Counted from the stretch's first letter, positions 18,801-27,840 are shown. The stretch is 38,194 nucleotides of DNA from Ignavibacteria bacterium UBA7675 (GCA_002483085.1 DLHF01000047.1:7374-45567); one strand, 5' to 3'. Made by a program: numbers and translations. Notes: a model not told the origin generated them from the letters alone.

Positions 18801-21800
18801 TCAGCCGCTTCTTGTTCTTTGATTGGGTCTTTGCCTTCGGCTGTGAGCTCTGTGTCGATGAGATGGTGAATACGATTGTTGTACCAGTCTGTATCAGCTA
18901 CTGTATCATTTTGATCGTACACTATTTCCTTCCATGCACTGAACACCGTTTTGCCCAGCGTTCCGTCGGGAAATACTGTTTGTTCTAATCGGTCGATGGG
19001 GTCGTAGTAGAACAGAGGTGTTACACCGCTCTCTACTAATTCTTTTGCGCTTTCGTAGCGATGCGTTGCAGAAAAATACGGTTCGTATTGTTTTACTGCG
19101 TTGCCCTTGTTGTTGAGCACAGCTCTGCCGGTGCCGAGCCAGCGCAGTTGTTTTGGTATAAGCGCAGAGGTGTCGAGGTTCTGAATAGTATATGTATTAT
19201 CGGGATTGACAACGAGCTTTTTGGCTTTGCCAGGTTCCGCTTGCATTTTTTTCATAGCAACACCACCGAGGCCATTCGAGTATTCAAAGCTGATCTGCAC
19301 CCGGGAGTTATTGTTCTGCTGGTAGTGTTGTTCGCGCACTATTGCGACGGCAACAGCGGGCTGTATACCGCCTGAATTCTTGTAGCAGTGGACGTCGTAC
19401 ACAAAGCGCATGGACGCCCGGCGCAATAGGTTCTTACCGAGGTCGGCGAGATCAGCAGAAGTCGTAGCCGCGAAAAAGTCGATAGTCGCTGTTTGCTCTG
19501 CTGGTGTGGAATATTCCACCAGACCTGTGAGCTCGTCGGCATCAGTTCCTTTGCCGAGGACCGCTACGGCTTTTACTAATCCAAGTTCGTCGGTGAGTAC
19601 TTCCGATATATTGTCGTTGGCGTCGACCGTGCGCTGTGGGGAAAGCGTGCGCAGGTTGAAGGCTGCTACGCGTATCCGGTTTGCTTTTGCATCTTCTGTT
19701 TCTTCTACAAGCAAAAAATACGAGGCAAAATATTGTACCGTCGTCGCAGCTCCATATGGATCGGTGTAGGAGACAGGGGCAAAAAAACGATTGCGAGCGT
19801 CGGCAGTTGCTTCGCCCACGCGAAGATACTGTGTTGTGCCAGAGCGCATCCACCAGTTTGCATCACTGCTGTGCGTAAATTTTCCTTCGGTCATCAGTGC
19901 TTCAAGTGTGGCATCATCGGCTTTGGCGCTGAAAATATGGCGAAGCAATTCGGGAGTATAAGCCAGTTTATATGTTTCAAATGGAAGCGCGTGCCATACC
20001 AATGTATGGGGCAAAAGCGGGGCGGTCAGAGCCGTGTTGTAATACAGCGTTCGCACGTGTTCGATAAGCCTTCGATATGCTGTGCCGGGCGGTGGGACTG
20101 CGTCGATATCTTCATACGGTTTGAGTGCCGAAGTTGTCAGGATATTTTCAAAATCGCTTATGCGATACAGTGGTTGTGCCTTGTGTACTCCCCGGAGTTC
20201 AAATGTTTCTGTCTCGGCAGGTAGGCGCAGCCTGTAGGCGGAAAGGGAGATAACATCATTCGTAAGCTGGTTGCGGGTATAGGTGATAAGTGGTGTTTTC
20301 TGGATAGTGCGAATATCGTCGGGCAGCGAAGCGTCGTCAATGGCACGGCCATACACAACCGATGCAGATTCCAAGACATTGCCGAGTTCGTCTATGGCAA
20401 TGTTGAGCGTATGTGCAATACGCGGATCGGCTGGGTTTCTTTCGTAGTGATACGTGATAGCCTCGCTTTCCTTTACCACAAATGCAGCGTGTTTGTTCGA
20501 GATGCGCGGCTGTAGCAATTCTACTACACAAGTATGAGTGGCTACGCTGTAGGGGAGAAGTTGCATGCGTAGTTCTGCGGGCTTGGGGTTCGAGAGCGGA
20601 GCGTCGAGCGCAAATATTTCTGTGCGTAGCGCCGTACCCTTGCATGCGCGTAGAGCCTCGCGCCATTCTTCGATTGATATATTGTCGATGCTGCCAGCAG
20701 GCAGGCCGGGGGCGGCGATAAGTCGTGCGTCGTCCGGAAGGTGCTCGCTTGCTACAACGGGGAAGCCGCGCCGGTTCATTTCTTCGTGCCAGTATTCATG
20801 GCTGAACTGCGTAAAGATGGTATGCCTGTCGATAAACGCACCAGTGTGAAACCATGTGCGAGTAAGCACCGGACTTTGGTGCAGCGATCTGTCGACAATA
20901 TGAATTGCATCACCTTTAGCCCAGTGTTCGTAGTGTTTGGTGTCGATCTGGTCTACTCTGCCAAACCCTCTGAACTCGCGTTCGGCGTGGTCGTAGTAGC
21001 CGTGGTGAAAACTGTATTCCGACACAAAACGCGCACCTGTAATGCGGTCGTGCATTTCCACCGAGTGCACACAGTGTACAGGAAAGGGCAGCTTGGTAAT
21101 CCACGGTGTATTATCAGCCTTGTCCTTCAGGTAAAACCACGTCGAGCTTTTGTAGTGCAATGTTGTTTCGCTGCCGAGATTGTTGACGTATTTCTTCATC
21201 AGGTGCGGCTTTTTGCCGTTCATCAAGTCGATATAGCGCATCGGAGCATGGGCATGAGCAGGGAGTGGCGAAGACCAGATAATACACGACGTTCCATTGC
21301 CCAATAGATCGACGACTGCAATACTGTTGGGCTGTTCTGTAGAGAAAAATGGCGCGATGTTGTGCTGTGCGCTCCAGCGATTGCCACTCAAGTTCAGCCA
21401 TGCGCGGCATGTGTTATGGCCGAGATAGAGGATGTCTGTTGTACCTGTTCCGCTTATATCGGCGAGCTGGATATAGGCCGGGTTGAAGTGCTCTGGATAG
21501 TCGAATACCGGAGCATTGCTCATCGGCACTTTAGCGCCAAAATGTCCATAGCCGAGGTTAGGCCAGTAGCATATTTCTCCATTGCGAATGCGGACAATAT
21601 CTGTAAGGCCATCACCCGACATATCGGCGAGAAAGATGGTCTGCTGGGCGTCTGCAAATACAATGGCAGGGCCAAGCTCTTCATCAAATGGTTTCTGCAC
21701 GCGCTTGGATCTATCAAAGCCAGTTTTTCCGCGCGACGCATACCACGTGAACACTTCGTGCTCAGTAAGAAGAATATCAGCTCGCCCGTCGCCATCCAGA

Positions 21801-23440
21801 TCAATCATACGAACATTGGGATCGAGCATGTCGATATTGGCGATAGCTTCAAAATGCCGGAATGGCAGCCATTGATTGTCGTCGGTGAGCGCAAAAAATC
21901 CTCTGATAGCATTGTTATTCACAACAATTTGTTTTTCGCCGTTCGCCTCAAGATCCTGTAGCTGTAGCACACCCGTCGCCATACCTGTGAATGAAGGTTT
22001 GGGCACGACTTGGCGCATTGTGTCGAATTGCACGTTGTGGTTTTCGTCCACATCGCCGAGATTAGCTTTGTACCACCATCCATTGCCCTGTTCTGTAAAT
22101 ACGCCCGGTATTCCTTCGCCGTAGAAATCCATTATTCGGTAGCTACCGCTTGTGCCCTGCGGCAGATTAGCTACTGAATCCGGGGCGACAGTGCGGACCT
22201 CATTGCTCCAGTCCAACGCTTCGTAGCTGAATTCTACTGCCGGTAGTGTCTTTTGGGAGTACGTGTTGTCGGGCTTTAGAATATAGCCGCACTGTGTTGC
22301 TGCTGCGAGGTACGTTATTTCAGATTGCTGCGGCGACTGTGCCGACGATGTTTCGTAGGTGAAATCCAACGACCGCACAAGGCAGGGATTGCCGCTGTTC
22401 AACTCGTCGAAGCAGTGGAACATCAGTACGCGTTGTAGAAGTCTGTAGGTGCGGATGTCGAACCCACTGCGATAAGAGGAAAATGCGTCGATGCGGTGAT
22501 GCCACGACAGGCCGGGAGTTTCTGCTGGTTGCGGAATGTCCGCGTCGTGTTCGCCAAAATCAAACACGAGTTCAAAGAGAAAACTACCTGCTATCGCGGG
22601 GGGAAATAGGGGGTCGTTGGAGTCGATATACAGCGGCGTCCTGTTGCCGTAGCGGACGCGTTTCAGGTATGTATTCGCAAAGCGTGCAATGCCGCTGTGC
22701 CGGTTCTTTTCGTGAAGTTCATGGGGTACATTGTCGAGATTCTCCGCCTTGTATTCATATACCGTGCAGTTGCCCTTGTCGTCGAGGCTGATTGTGGGTA
22801 GCCACTGAAAAACATGACTCGGCCTGCCGGGATCGGCAATGCGCGTATCGGTAGTACAACCGAAAAAGGTCGTGGTATTATCGCGTGTTGTCACACGCCA
22901 GTACATGCCGTGGTCAGGATGAGAAATACATTCGATGCGGGCGAACTGCCCCTCGATGCGCGGCCTGTATCGCTTGATACTGTAGTCGCCTACTTCCTCT
23001 GTATCTGGTGCCCATGCGTTGTTGTGCCAGCGCAGTAGTGGCACGAGGTCTTCGGCGCCAGCCAGTGTAAAAACGTCGTTGCTGTCGCGGTATGTTGGAA
23101 GCTGTTTATCTGTTTTGCGCTGGATAGACGGCAGGTCAAGCGCCCAGCCGATGCCGAGAATGCTATTGCCCGTCCCAGAGTTGTAGCCAATGCTGATAGC
23201 AGGAGTAGCCTTGTTTCGCCCGGGCGACAGTGGCAGCGGAATCGATAATGCACCTGTTCCGTTGGAGGAATTTACCCGGAATTTCTCATCAATGCCGCGT
23301 ATTGCGCCACCGCCTTTGGGCAGCGAGATCGATGGGGGTTGGGCATGAGGCGTACTGTTGCTTTTTGTATCAGAAGAAGACTGGATATGCGCAGCTCTCG
23401 GAGCTCCGCCGTTCTTCGTATTGTCTGTAGAAGAATACAT
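15875..23440 (-). CDS. Fused Tc toxin subunits B and C (SpvB/TcdB-RHS cocoon with C-terminal effector)
   Basis: This protein of about 2521 aa joins TcB and TcC, which are separate genes in Photorhabdus. Near 35-60 it has the SpvB signature SISLPKGGGAIRGIDEKF, then an SpvB domain (LSIPLPLSPGRNKATPAISIGYNSG). Integrin/VCBS-like repeats follow near 547, 603 and 657 (DLDGDGRADILL, DMSGDGLTDIV, DISGTGTTDIL). TcdB middle regions and many RHS/YD repeats (YQYDLLGNK, YTYDPVGNI, YRYDHAGNI) come next. The RHS core is near 2165-2220 (SARYYIPWLGRWLSVDPF to YHDPDGL), after which TcC proteins autocleave. The remaining 300 or so residues are the variable effector, with HELAAH (HExxxH) near 2440-2460, of unrecognised family. 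I chose the ATG at 23440 over a GTG at 23473 that would add 11 hydrophobic residues. There is no signal peptide or sorting domain. Confidence 0.95.
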   Translation of the reverse strand: MYSSTDNTKNGGAPRAAHIQSSSDTKSNSTPHAQPPSISLPKGGGAIRGIDEKFRVNSSNGTGALSIPLPLSPGRNKATPAISIGYNSGTGNSILGIGWALDLPSIQRKTDKQLPTYRDSNDVFTLAGAEDLVPLLRWHNNAWAPDTEEVGDYSIKRYRPRIEGQFARIECISHPDHGMYWRVTTRDNTTTFFGCTTDTRIADPGRPSHVFQWLPTISLDDKGNCTVYEYKAENLDNVPHELHEKNRHSGIARFANTYLKRVRYGNRTPLYIDSNDPLFPPAIAGSFLFELVFDFGEHDADIPQPAETPGLSWHHRIDAFSSYRSGFDIRTYRLLQRVLMFHCFDELNSGNPCLVRSLDFTYETSSAQSPQQSEITYLAAATQCGYILKPDNTYSQKTLPAVEFSYEALDWSNEVRTVAPDSVANLPQGTSGSYRIMDFYGEGIPGVFTEQGNGWWYKANLGDVDENHNVQFDTMRQVVPKPSFTGMATGVLQLQDLEANGEKQIVVNNNAIRGFFALTDDNQWLPFRHFEAIANIDMLDPNVRMIDLDGDGRADILLTEHEVFTWYASRGKTGFDRSKRVQKPFDEELGPAIVFADAQQTIFLADMSGDGLTDIVRIRNGEICYWPNLGYGHFGAKVPMSNAPVFDYPEHFNPAYIQLADISGTGTTDILYLGHNTCRAWLNLSGNRWSAQHNIAPFFSTEQPNSIAVVDLLGNGTSCIIWSSPLPAHAHAPMRYIDLMNGKKPHLMKKYVNNLGSETTLHYKSSTWFYLKDKADNTPWITKLPFPVHCVHSVEMHDRITGARFVSEYSFHHGYYDHAEREFRGFGRVDQIDTKHYEHWAKGDAIHIVDRSLHQSPVLTRTWFHTGAFIDRHTIFTQFSHEYWHEEMNRRGFPVVASEHLPDDARLIAAPGLPAGSIDNISIEEWREALRACKGTALRTEIFALDAPLSNPKPAELRMQLLPYSVATHTCVVELLQPRISNKHAAFVVKESEAITYHYERNPADPRIAHTLNIAIDELGNVLESASVVYGRAIDDASLPDDIRTIQKTPLITYTRNQLTNDVISLSAYRLRLPAETETFELRGVHKAQPLYRISDFENILTTSALKPYEDIDAVPPPGTAYRRLIEHVRTLYYNTALTAPLLPHTLVWHALPFETYKLAYTPELLRHIFSAKADDATLEALMTEGKFTHSSDANWWMRSGTTQYLRVGEATADARNRFFAPVSYTDPYGAATTVQYFASYFLLVEETEDAKANRIRVAAFNLRTLSPQRTVDANDNISEVLTDELGLVKAVAVLGKGTDADELTGLVEYSTPAEQTATIDFFAATTSADLADLGKNLLRRASMRFVYDVHCYKNSGGIQPAVAVAIVREQHYQQNNNSRVQISFEYSNGLGGVAMKKMQAEPGKAKKLVVNPDNTYTIQNLDTSALIPKQLRWLGTGRAVLNNKGNAVKQYEPYFSATHRYESAKELVESGVTPLFYYDPIDRLEQTVFPDGTLGKTVFSAWKEIVYDQNDTVADTDWYNNRIHHLIDTELTAEGKDPIKEQEAAEAALLHADTPSTRHFDTLGRTILLVEHNGKDAFDKDVLLLSRTAIDIEGNVRLVQDARKNPVIKYQYDLLGNKVYQSSMDAGERWLLQNIMGNPLRTWDSRDHEYVFEYDILHRPIAKRVRKGDGSAPLDNIVEKMIYGEGLPDDKTLNLRTKLAVVYDTAGKVVSTQYDFKGNLQHSTRRFATDYKGTVDWSDPDPDAKLEAETFGIETVFDALNRITQQKTSDSSILKPEYNEANLLERVNVTQHGTTELFVKNIDYNEKGQRTAIVYGSDVVTQYFYDKKTFRLIALESVDKAGTPLQNLRYTYDPVGNITHQEDNSVPTVFFNNQKVTGLSTYTYDALYRLIEATGREHTAQLTFATKDNYNDLPFLKQYSANDLMAWRNYREQYRYDHAGNIEQMRHTALNGSWTRDYTYAAANNRLLSTEVGADTYTYEHHPQHGFITKLPNLHVMEWNFRDELQAVAKQSVDSGTPETTYYVYDGNGERVRKITERAAEEDTTPSKKRERLYVGAVEYYREYDASDARIFERQTLHVMDDERRIAMIETRTEGDDGSPERLVRYQFSNLLGSACVETDATGRVISYEEFHPYGTTSYQAVDKDIKAAYKRYRFTGMERDRESGLEYHSARYYIPWLGRWLSVDPFNLQAVIHTTSNRMNGYIYAKSNPALYHDPDGLDDKKPKQAPAKAVPAPKGLTFSPSSKLKAKDINDMIQRNSHIPDYMKKAFSVKGNTLMMKDIEKAPVPVPDWVGSMLTAVQNGNWHVTTASAVKDTHTRGSFVLKGDYETVGNIKDVPGYRIKEPPMLGSPGKERWMEKFEIPPEKMAIRGETIPVEGFQGHSGKVTTGPFVRGDLTGSPRGDRGLLIVANRKEDKTQKDSKEEALSEDTILETLFHELAAHAGPIDEGIDDGHGTPNVDRMALDISVFFGMPSVQDPAEKKEEKATEVPAPRGLISPIGGNMCSFFFLNAISPPKGIKCP

Positions 23441-24013
23441 GGGATACCCGAATAGGTATAGTACAGGACACACTATGTTTGGCCGCCGGAAAAAATTCCC
23501 GCCGCAAAATTGCAGTATTGAAGAATGTCTGTAAACGAGGGAGCTGCTGCTGGTCTATCCCCGATCCGTTTCCCGTGCTGCTCGCGGCTTCCATGCTGCG
23601 CTGCTGCATTTGCGAAAAGGGGGATGCTGTAAATACACAGCCTTTGTTGAAGGGGCAAAGGAGTGAGCGATGGCCATGTATATCAGCAAAGTGCAATACT
23701 ACAACATTTACTGATAAATGTCTATAGGACAACTTCCTATTTCATCATCAGAAATATTCGTATGCTGAAATGGTAATAATGCAAGAACTGTCTGCTAATC
23801 TATTGTTGTGCGCTTTGGTACGCGGTAATATTAACACTAATAAAATTTCAATGTATCGAGTAGCTGCAATGATGCGAAATAGAAAGGATGGCGACTCACT
23901 CGTGAGCTAATACCGGGCATGGAGAGAGCACAAAGAAACAAAACACGCAAAATCCTGTCATATATCTGTTCTGATATTGTTGCACAACAATATTTGGACT
24001 CCCGTTCGGATGT

Positions 24014-24050
24014 GAGCCCGCTGATATACTCTCGGCGGGCTCTTCTATTT
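24014..24050 (+). terminator. Orphan terminator hairpin upstream of the regulator pair
   Basis: GAGCCCGC (24014-24021) pairs with GCGGGCTC (24035-24042). Three more pairs, one of them a wobble, extend the stem to 11 bp with a seven-base loop. TTCTATTT follows on the plus strand. No plus-strand gene precedes it within the window side of the toxin start, so it may end a small transcript or insulate the two divergent units. Confidence 0.5.
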
Positions 24051-24169
24051 CGATAGGTGCGGAGTTATTCTGTTGTGAGGGTGTATGTATTTCTGGCTTG
24101 TGGCAAAGGAGGTTCTTGTCCACTTTGAACACCGACGTTTAGGCCCTGCTGTGAGCGCCAGTATCTTCG

Positions 24170-24262
24170 CTCAGGCGCCTTGGTTGTCGTAGGAACGATT
24201 GCGAAGACGAACGCACCGCGCTGCACGCCTGTTGCGTGTTGTCCGCTCTTCTGCGCCACGCT
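24170..24262 (+). repeat. Dispersed intergenic repeat, copy C
   Basis: Core GCACCGCGCTGCAC at 24213-24226. The right flank GTTGCGTGTTGTCCGCTCTTC then TGCGCC closely follows copy A (3421-3455). It lies upstream of the TPR-LuxR pair. Confidence 0.6.
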
Positions 24263-24450
24263 ACGCACGTGCTGCAACAGCATACGGGACTGACAATACA
24301 ACATCAGACAAACTAGACAACCTTGCTGTATTCAAATGCGTACATACTCTGTTTCAGCGGCGAGTTTGTACAGAAACAAAAAACAGTCTGCGGTTCTACG
24401 CGCTATAGCAGAGAGGTCGTAGCTGCTGGTGAAAATTCGTATAGTTTATC

Positions 24451-24457
24451 AAGGTGG
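24451..24457 (+). promoter_or_regulatory. Ribosome binding site of the first TPR-LuxR gene
   Basis: AAGGTGG four bases before the ATG at 24462. It supports that start over the in-frame GTG at 24429. Confidence 0.6.
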
Positions 24458-24461
24458 ATAT

Positions 24462-26138
24462 ATGAATGCAACAACTGAACAGCTTGAACAGCAGCTTGCT
24501 GCTACTAATGATATTGAAGAGAGAGCCTCATTGCTGATAAAGATGAGTAATGAATTTCTGGCAGGGGGAGCAGATAATCATCGGGCTTTTGAGTGCGCTT
24601 CGCAGGCATTGGTTCTTGCTGAGTCGCTCCGCAGCACGACACTAATGGCTGATAGTTTGTATGCAATGGGGATGAGCAGTGTACGCAGCAACGACTACAG
24701 CAACTCCGACATTTATTTTACCAGGGCTTGCGAGCTGTTCGATCAATTGGGAAATAAGCACATGAAGGCACATGCACTTCATGCTATGAGCTCCGTTCGG
24801 TATCACACGGGTGGGCATGATGAAGCTATGCAGCTAGTACTTGATGCCAAAGAAATCTTTGATCGGCTTGGCGATGTTCGGGGAATGATGCTTACGCTCA
24901 ACGCTCTGGGCACTCTGTATCAGCATCAAGGCAAGTATCCTGAAGCCTTGCAGATGTATAAAGCTATATTGGATTTAGACGGCAGGGAGGCTGTAGAACT
25001 TGGACTTGGAAAATGCTATCACAACATTGGTGGGCTTTATCTTTCGATGCACGAGCCTGAACTCGCTCTACAGTATTTATTCCAGAGTTTGGAATTGCGA
25101 AAGAAGGTCAATGATAATCAGGGAGAAGTCGGAACGCTTCAGTGTATCGGCATGGCTTATAACGTGATGGATCAAGATGATAAGGCTATCGAGTATCTGG
25201 AGGCTGGCAGAAAAATAGCCGAGGCTATGTGCTATAGAGAAATCCTTATTCGCATCTGTGCAAGCTTGGCTGCTATCTATAAAGATCGCTGTGTAGCTAC
25301 CAGCCTGTCCTACTACAGAAAAGCTCTTGCCATTGCCAAAGAAATTGGCTCGAAGCTGTATGCCGATATATACATCAATATCAGCACTATTGCTCTTGCA
25401 AAAGGGCAAATAGCTATAGCTCTGACATACGCTTATAAAGCTCTGGACTCAGCGCACGAGATAGGACATCGGCAGATGTTGTACGCTGCAGCTCATATGC
25501 TGTCGCATATCTACGAAAAAGCGGGCGACATGGCACAAGCATTCAGCTATTATAAGCAGTATGCCGAAATAAAAGAAGAGGTGCTTGGACAAGAAAAGCA
25601 ACATGCCGTTTTGCAACTACAGAAGCAATTAGATATCGAGAAGGCCGAGCGTGAAAAAGAGCTATACAAGGTGAGAAGTGAAAACATGCGATTGGAAATG
25701 AACCAAAAGACAAGCGAGCTGGCGGCAACAGCACTCCAGCTAGTGCAGAAAAACGAATTCCTCAACAGGTTTACCCGCCAGGTGACGCGGATTGTAAGCA
25801 CACACACAAATCGCAGTAGTATGATAAGTGCGCTGCTGTGCGAGGTGCAAGACAACATCGGCATACAGCGCGACCGCCAGCAGTTTGAGCAGCAATGTAG
25901 CCAGGTGCACCACGATTTTATTACTGCTTTGTCGCAAGTCGCTTTTGCTCTTAATCCTGCGGAGCTGAAGGTCTGTGCTCTTTTGCGAACAGGTCTGTCC
26001 ACAAAAGAAATTGCCGAACTGTTGTACTTATCGGAGCGCACAGTGTCGGATCACCGCAGCAGTATTCGGAAAAAGCTGGCGTTGAACGCCGACGACGATC
26101 TGGCTGCTTATCTCGGTACCATTGTTTTACCTCACTAA
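24462..26138 (+). CDS. TPR-repeat LuxR-type transcriptional regulator (first of a tandem pair)
   Basis: This 558-aa cytoplasmic protein has about eight or more tetratricopeptide repeats over residues 10-370 (for example LNALGTLYQHQGKYPEALQMY and HNIGGLYLSMHEPELALQYL). A coiled coil follows at about 375-430 (LQLQKQLDIEKAEREKELYK). The C-terminal LuxR/NarL helix-turn-helix is near 496-550 (LNPAELKVCALLRTGLSTKEIAELLYLSERTVSDHRSSIRKKL). There is no membrane segment and no receiver or kinase domain. Proteins of this layout are thought to sense a protein or small ligand through the TPR array and to bind DNA through the HTH; the signal here is unknown. I chose the start at 24462 for its AAGGTGG site. 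It ends 12 bases before a paralogue of nearly equal length, so the two form an operon divergent from the toxin locus. Confidence 0.88.
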   Translation: MNATTEQLEQQLAATNDIEERASLLIKMSNEFLAGGADNHRAFECASQALVLAESLRSTTLMADSLYAMGMSSVRSNDYSNSDIYFTRACELFDQLGNKHMKAHALHAMSSVRYHTGGHDEAMQLVLDAKEIFDRLGDVRGMMLTLNALGTLYQHQGKYPEALQMYKAILDLDGREAVELGLGKCYHNIGGLYLSMHEPELALQYLFQSLELRKKVNDNQGEVGTLQCIGMAYNVMDQDDKAIEYLEAGRKIAEAMCYREILIRICASLAAIYKDRCVATSLSYYRKALAIAKEIGSKLYADIYINISTIALAKGQIAIALTYAYKALDSAHEIGHRQMLYAAAHMLSHIYEKAGDMAQAFSYYKQYAEIKEEVLGQEKQHAVLQLQKQLDIEKAEREKELYKVRSENMRLEMNQKTSELAATALQLVQKNEFLNRFTRQVTRIVSTHTNRSSMISALLCEVQDNIGIQRDRQQFEQQCSQVHHDFITALSQVAFALNPAELKVCALLRTGLSTKEIAELLYLSERTVSDHRSSIRKKLALNADDDLAAYLGTIVLPH

Positions 26139-26150
26139 ACAACTGCGAGT

Positions 26151-27821
26151 ATGATGCCTCCATCCCTCCTCGTACAACAGGTTGCCCAGGGAATCGCAGC
26201 CGAGCAAAGAGCGCAGAAGGTGCTATGGTGTATCAACGTGTGCGACTTGCTCCTTTGCAACGACCCCAGCAGTGCGGCTGAATACGGGTATCGCGCTCTG
26301 TGGATGGCAGATGCTCTCCACGACAAATTCCTGGCCGCGCATAGTATGTACCGCATTGGTCTATGTAGCGTATCTCGCGCTCTGTACAGCGATGCGCTTC
26401 GCTATCTGGGCGAAGCATATGCTATATTCAACGAGCAATGCAATGAGCTTATGCTGGCAAGAGTACAAAGCTGTATAGGGCAGGTGTATGCTGAGCAAAA
26501 CGATTATACAACAGCTCTCCATTACTACAACAAGAGTCTGCTACTGCTCGAACAGCTCGGCGAGGCGCAGCAGATAGCGCATGTGCTGAACAGCATTGGC
26601 AGTGTAAAGAATGCTGTGGGTGACTATGGAGAAGCTGCCGAAGCCCTCGTGCGTGCTGTAAAGCTCTGGGGGGAAGAATATCACAGTAGTGGTCTCGGTG
26701 TAAGCTATAGCACACTGGCGGTAACACATGCAGCTATAGGCGACAAGGAAAAAGCCGTTGTCTATGGGGAGAACGCTCTTTCGCTCGCTATGCAGGACGG
26801 AAATAAAGGGGAAGAAGCGGCAGCGCTTTTGCTGCTTGGCGCGCTTCAGGCGCAGCACGGGCAGACCGAAGCGGCGATGTCTCCTATTATGGCTGCATTG
26901 GATATGTTTACTGCTATTGGCAGCAAGGCGAAAATGGCAGAAGCGATGGGCTGCATAGGCGATCTGCATGAGCGCGGCGGTCGGCTGCGTGATGCCTTGC
27001 ACTGCTATCGCCAGGCGCTGGAGCTGGCCGAAGAGATCGGCAGTAAAAAACTATACGGCTATAACTGCTATCATATCGGGAATGTGTACTGCCTGCAGGA
27101 GCAGCACGTCGAATCGCTTGCGCTGCTGCGTAGGGCAGAAACCATTCTCCGGGAAACTGGACATCGCCTGTATCTTAGCGAAGTGTACCTTACGCTCTCG
27201 AAAGTACACCATGTGCTGGGCAATGCGCCACAGGTATTGCACTACTACAAACAGTACCACGCGATACGAGAGGAAATACTCGGCCATAAGCAACAACGCG
27301 CGATAGCCGCTGTGCTGTCGCGCTACGAAATTGAAAAAGCAGAGCAGGAAAAGGAACTGTATCGCCTGAAAATGAATGCTGTAGAAGCAGAAATTGCACA
27401 CAGAGAGCGAGCTCTTACAGCCACGATTTCCGCTATCACACAGAAGAGCGAGCTGCTCAAAAAGCTCCATGTACGGCTGCGTGAAATATTGAAAAGCCGT
27501 GGCGACAGAGCTGCAATGCTCCGCTCCCTTTTGCAGGAAGTTCGCCATCATATGAATCTAAAGCAGGACTGGCAAGAGTTTGAGCTGCTGTTTGAAGAGG
27601 TACATCGCCACTTTATCCAAAGGCTGTCGGAGCAGTTCCCTGCGCTTAGCGCAAATGAAATCAGAGTATGCGCTCTACTGAAAACAAATCTCTCTTCCAA
27701 AGAAATTGCACGGCTGTTGTCGCTCTCCGAACGCACTATTGCAACTCACCGCCACAGTATAAGAAAGAAGCTCGGTATAGGCGTAGATAGCAACCTTGTC
27801 ACTTGGCTTGCTTCTCTGTAA
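26151..27821 (+). CDS. TPR-repeat LuxR-type transcriptional regulator (second of a tandem pair)
   Basis: This 556-aa paralogue of the preceding gene keeps the same order of parts. TPR repeats run from residue 1 to about 370 (HVLNSIGSVKNAVGDYGEAAEAL, split over several units). A coiled coil follows (SRYEIEKAEQEKELYRLKMN), then a LuxR-type HTH near 499-550 (LSANEIRVCALLKTNLSSKEIARLLSLSERTIATHRHSIRKKL). The HTH and coiled coil match the first copy best, while the TPR half has diverged. This suggests shared DNA recognition with different inputs, or a heteromer. The 12-base gap to the upstream stop codon implies co-transcription. No DNA target is identifiable; the divergent toxin operon about 2.7 kb away is a candidate by position. 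Confidence 0.88.
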   Translation: MMPPSLLVQQVAQGIAAEQRAQKVLWCINVCDLLLCNDPSSAAEYGYRALWMADALHDKFLAAHSMYRIGLCSVSRALYSDALRYLGEAYAIFNEQCNELMLARVQSCIGQVYAEQNDYTTALHYYNKSLLLLEQLGEAQQIAHVLNSIGSVKNAVGDYGEAAEALVRAVKLWGEEYHSSGLGVSYSTLAVTHAAIGDKEKAVVYGENALSLAMQDGNKGEEAAALLLLGALQAQHGQTEAAMSPIMAALDMFTAIGSKAKMAEAMGCIGDLHERGGRLRDALHCYRQALELAEEIGSKKLYGYNCYHIGNVYCLQEQHVESLALLRRAETILRETGHRLYLSEVYLTLSKVHHVLGNAPQVLHYYKQYHAIREEILGHKQQRAIAAVLSRYEIEKAEQEKELYRLKMNAVEAEIAHRERALTATISAITQKSELLKKLHVRLREILKSRGDRAAMLRSLLQEVRHHMNLKQDWQEFELLFEEVHRHFIQRLSEQFPALSANEIRVCALLKTNLSSKEIARLLSLSERTIATHRHSIRKKLGIGVDSNLVTWLASL

Positions 27822-27840
27822 CATGTTCGCCATCAACGCT

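Larger units (their letters stand above)
23474..24461. other. Divergent gene-free region between toxin and TPR-LuxR regulators
   Basis: About 1 kb with no gene I trust. It must hold the promoters of the minus-strand toxin operon and the plus-strand regulator pair. The middle (about 23,690-23,900) is clearly AT-richer than the surroundings. A strong plus-strand terminator-like hairpin lies at 24014-24050 and a copy of the dispersed repeat at 24170-24262. I could not pick out a convincing promoter. Confidence 0.5.

Noticed and set aside
23479..23727. 82-codon plus-strand frame just upstream of the toxin start
   Set aside because: No ribosome binding site, Cys/Arg-rich random composition, and located where the toxin promoter should be.
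23896..24132. 78-codon minus-strand frame starting with GTG near the toxin promoter region
   Set aside because: It reads straight through the strong hairpin at 24014-24042, lacks a ribosome binding site and has no recognisable features. I could not support it.
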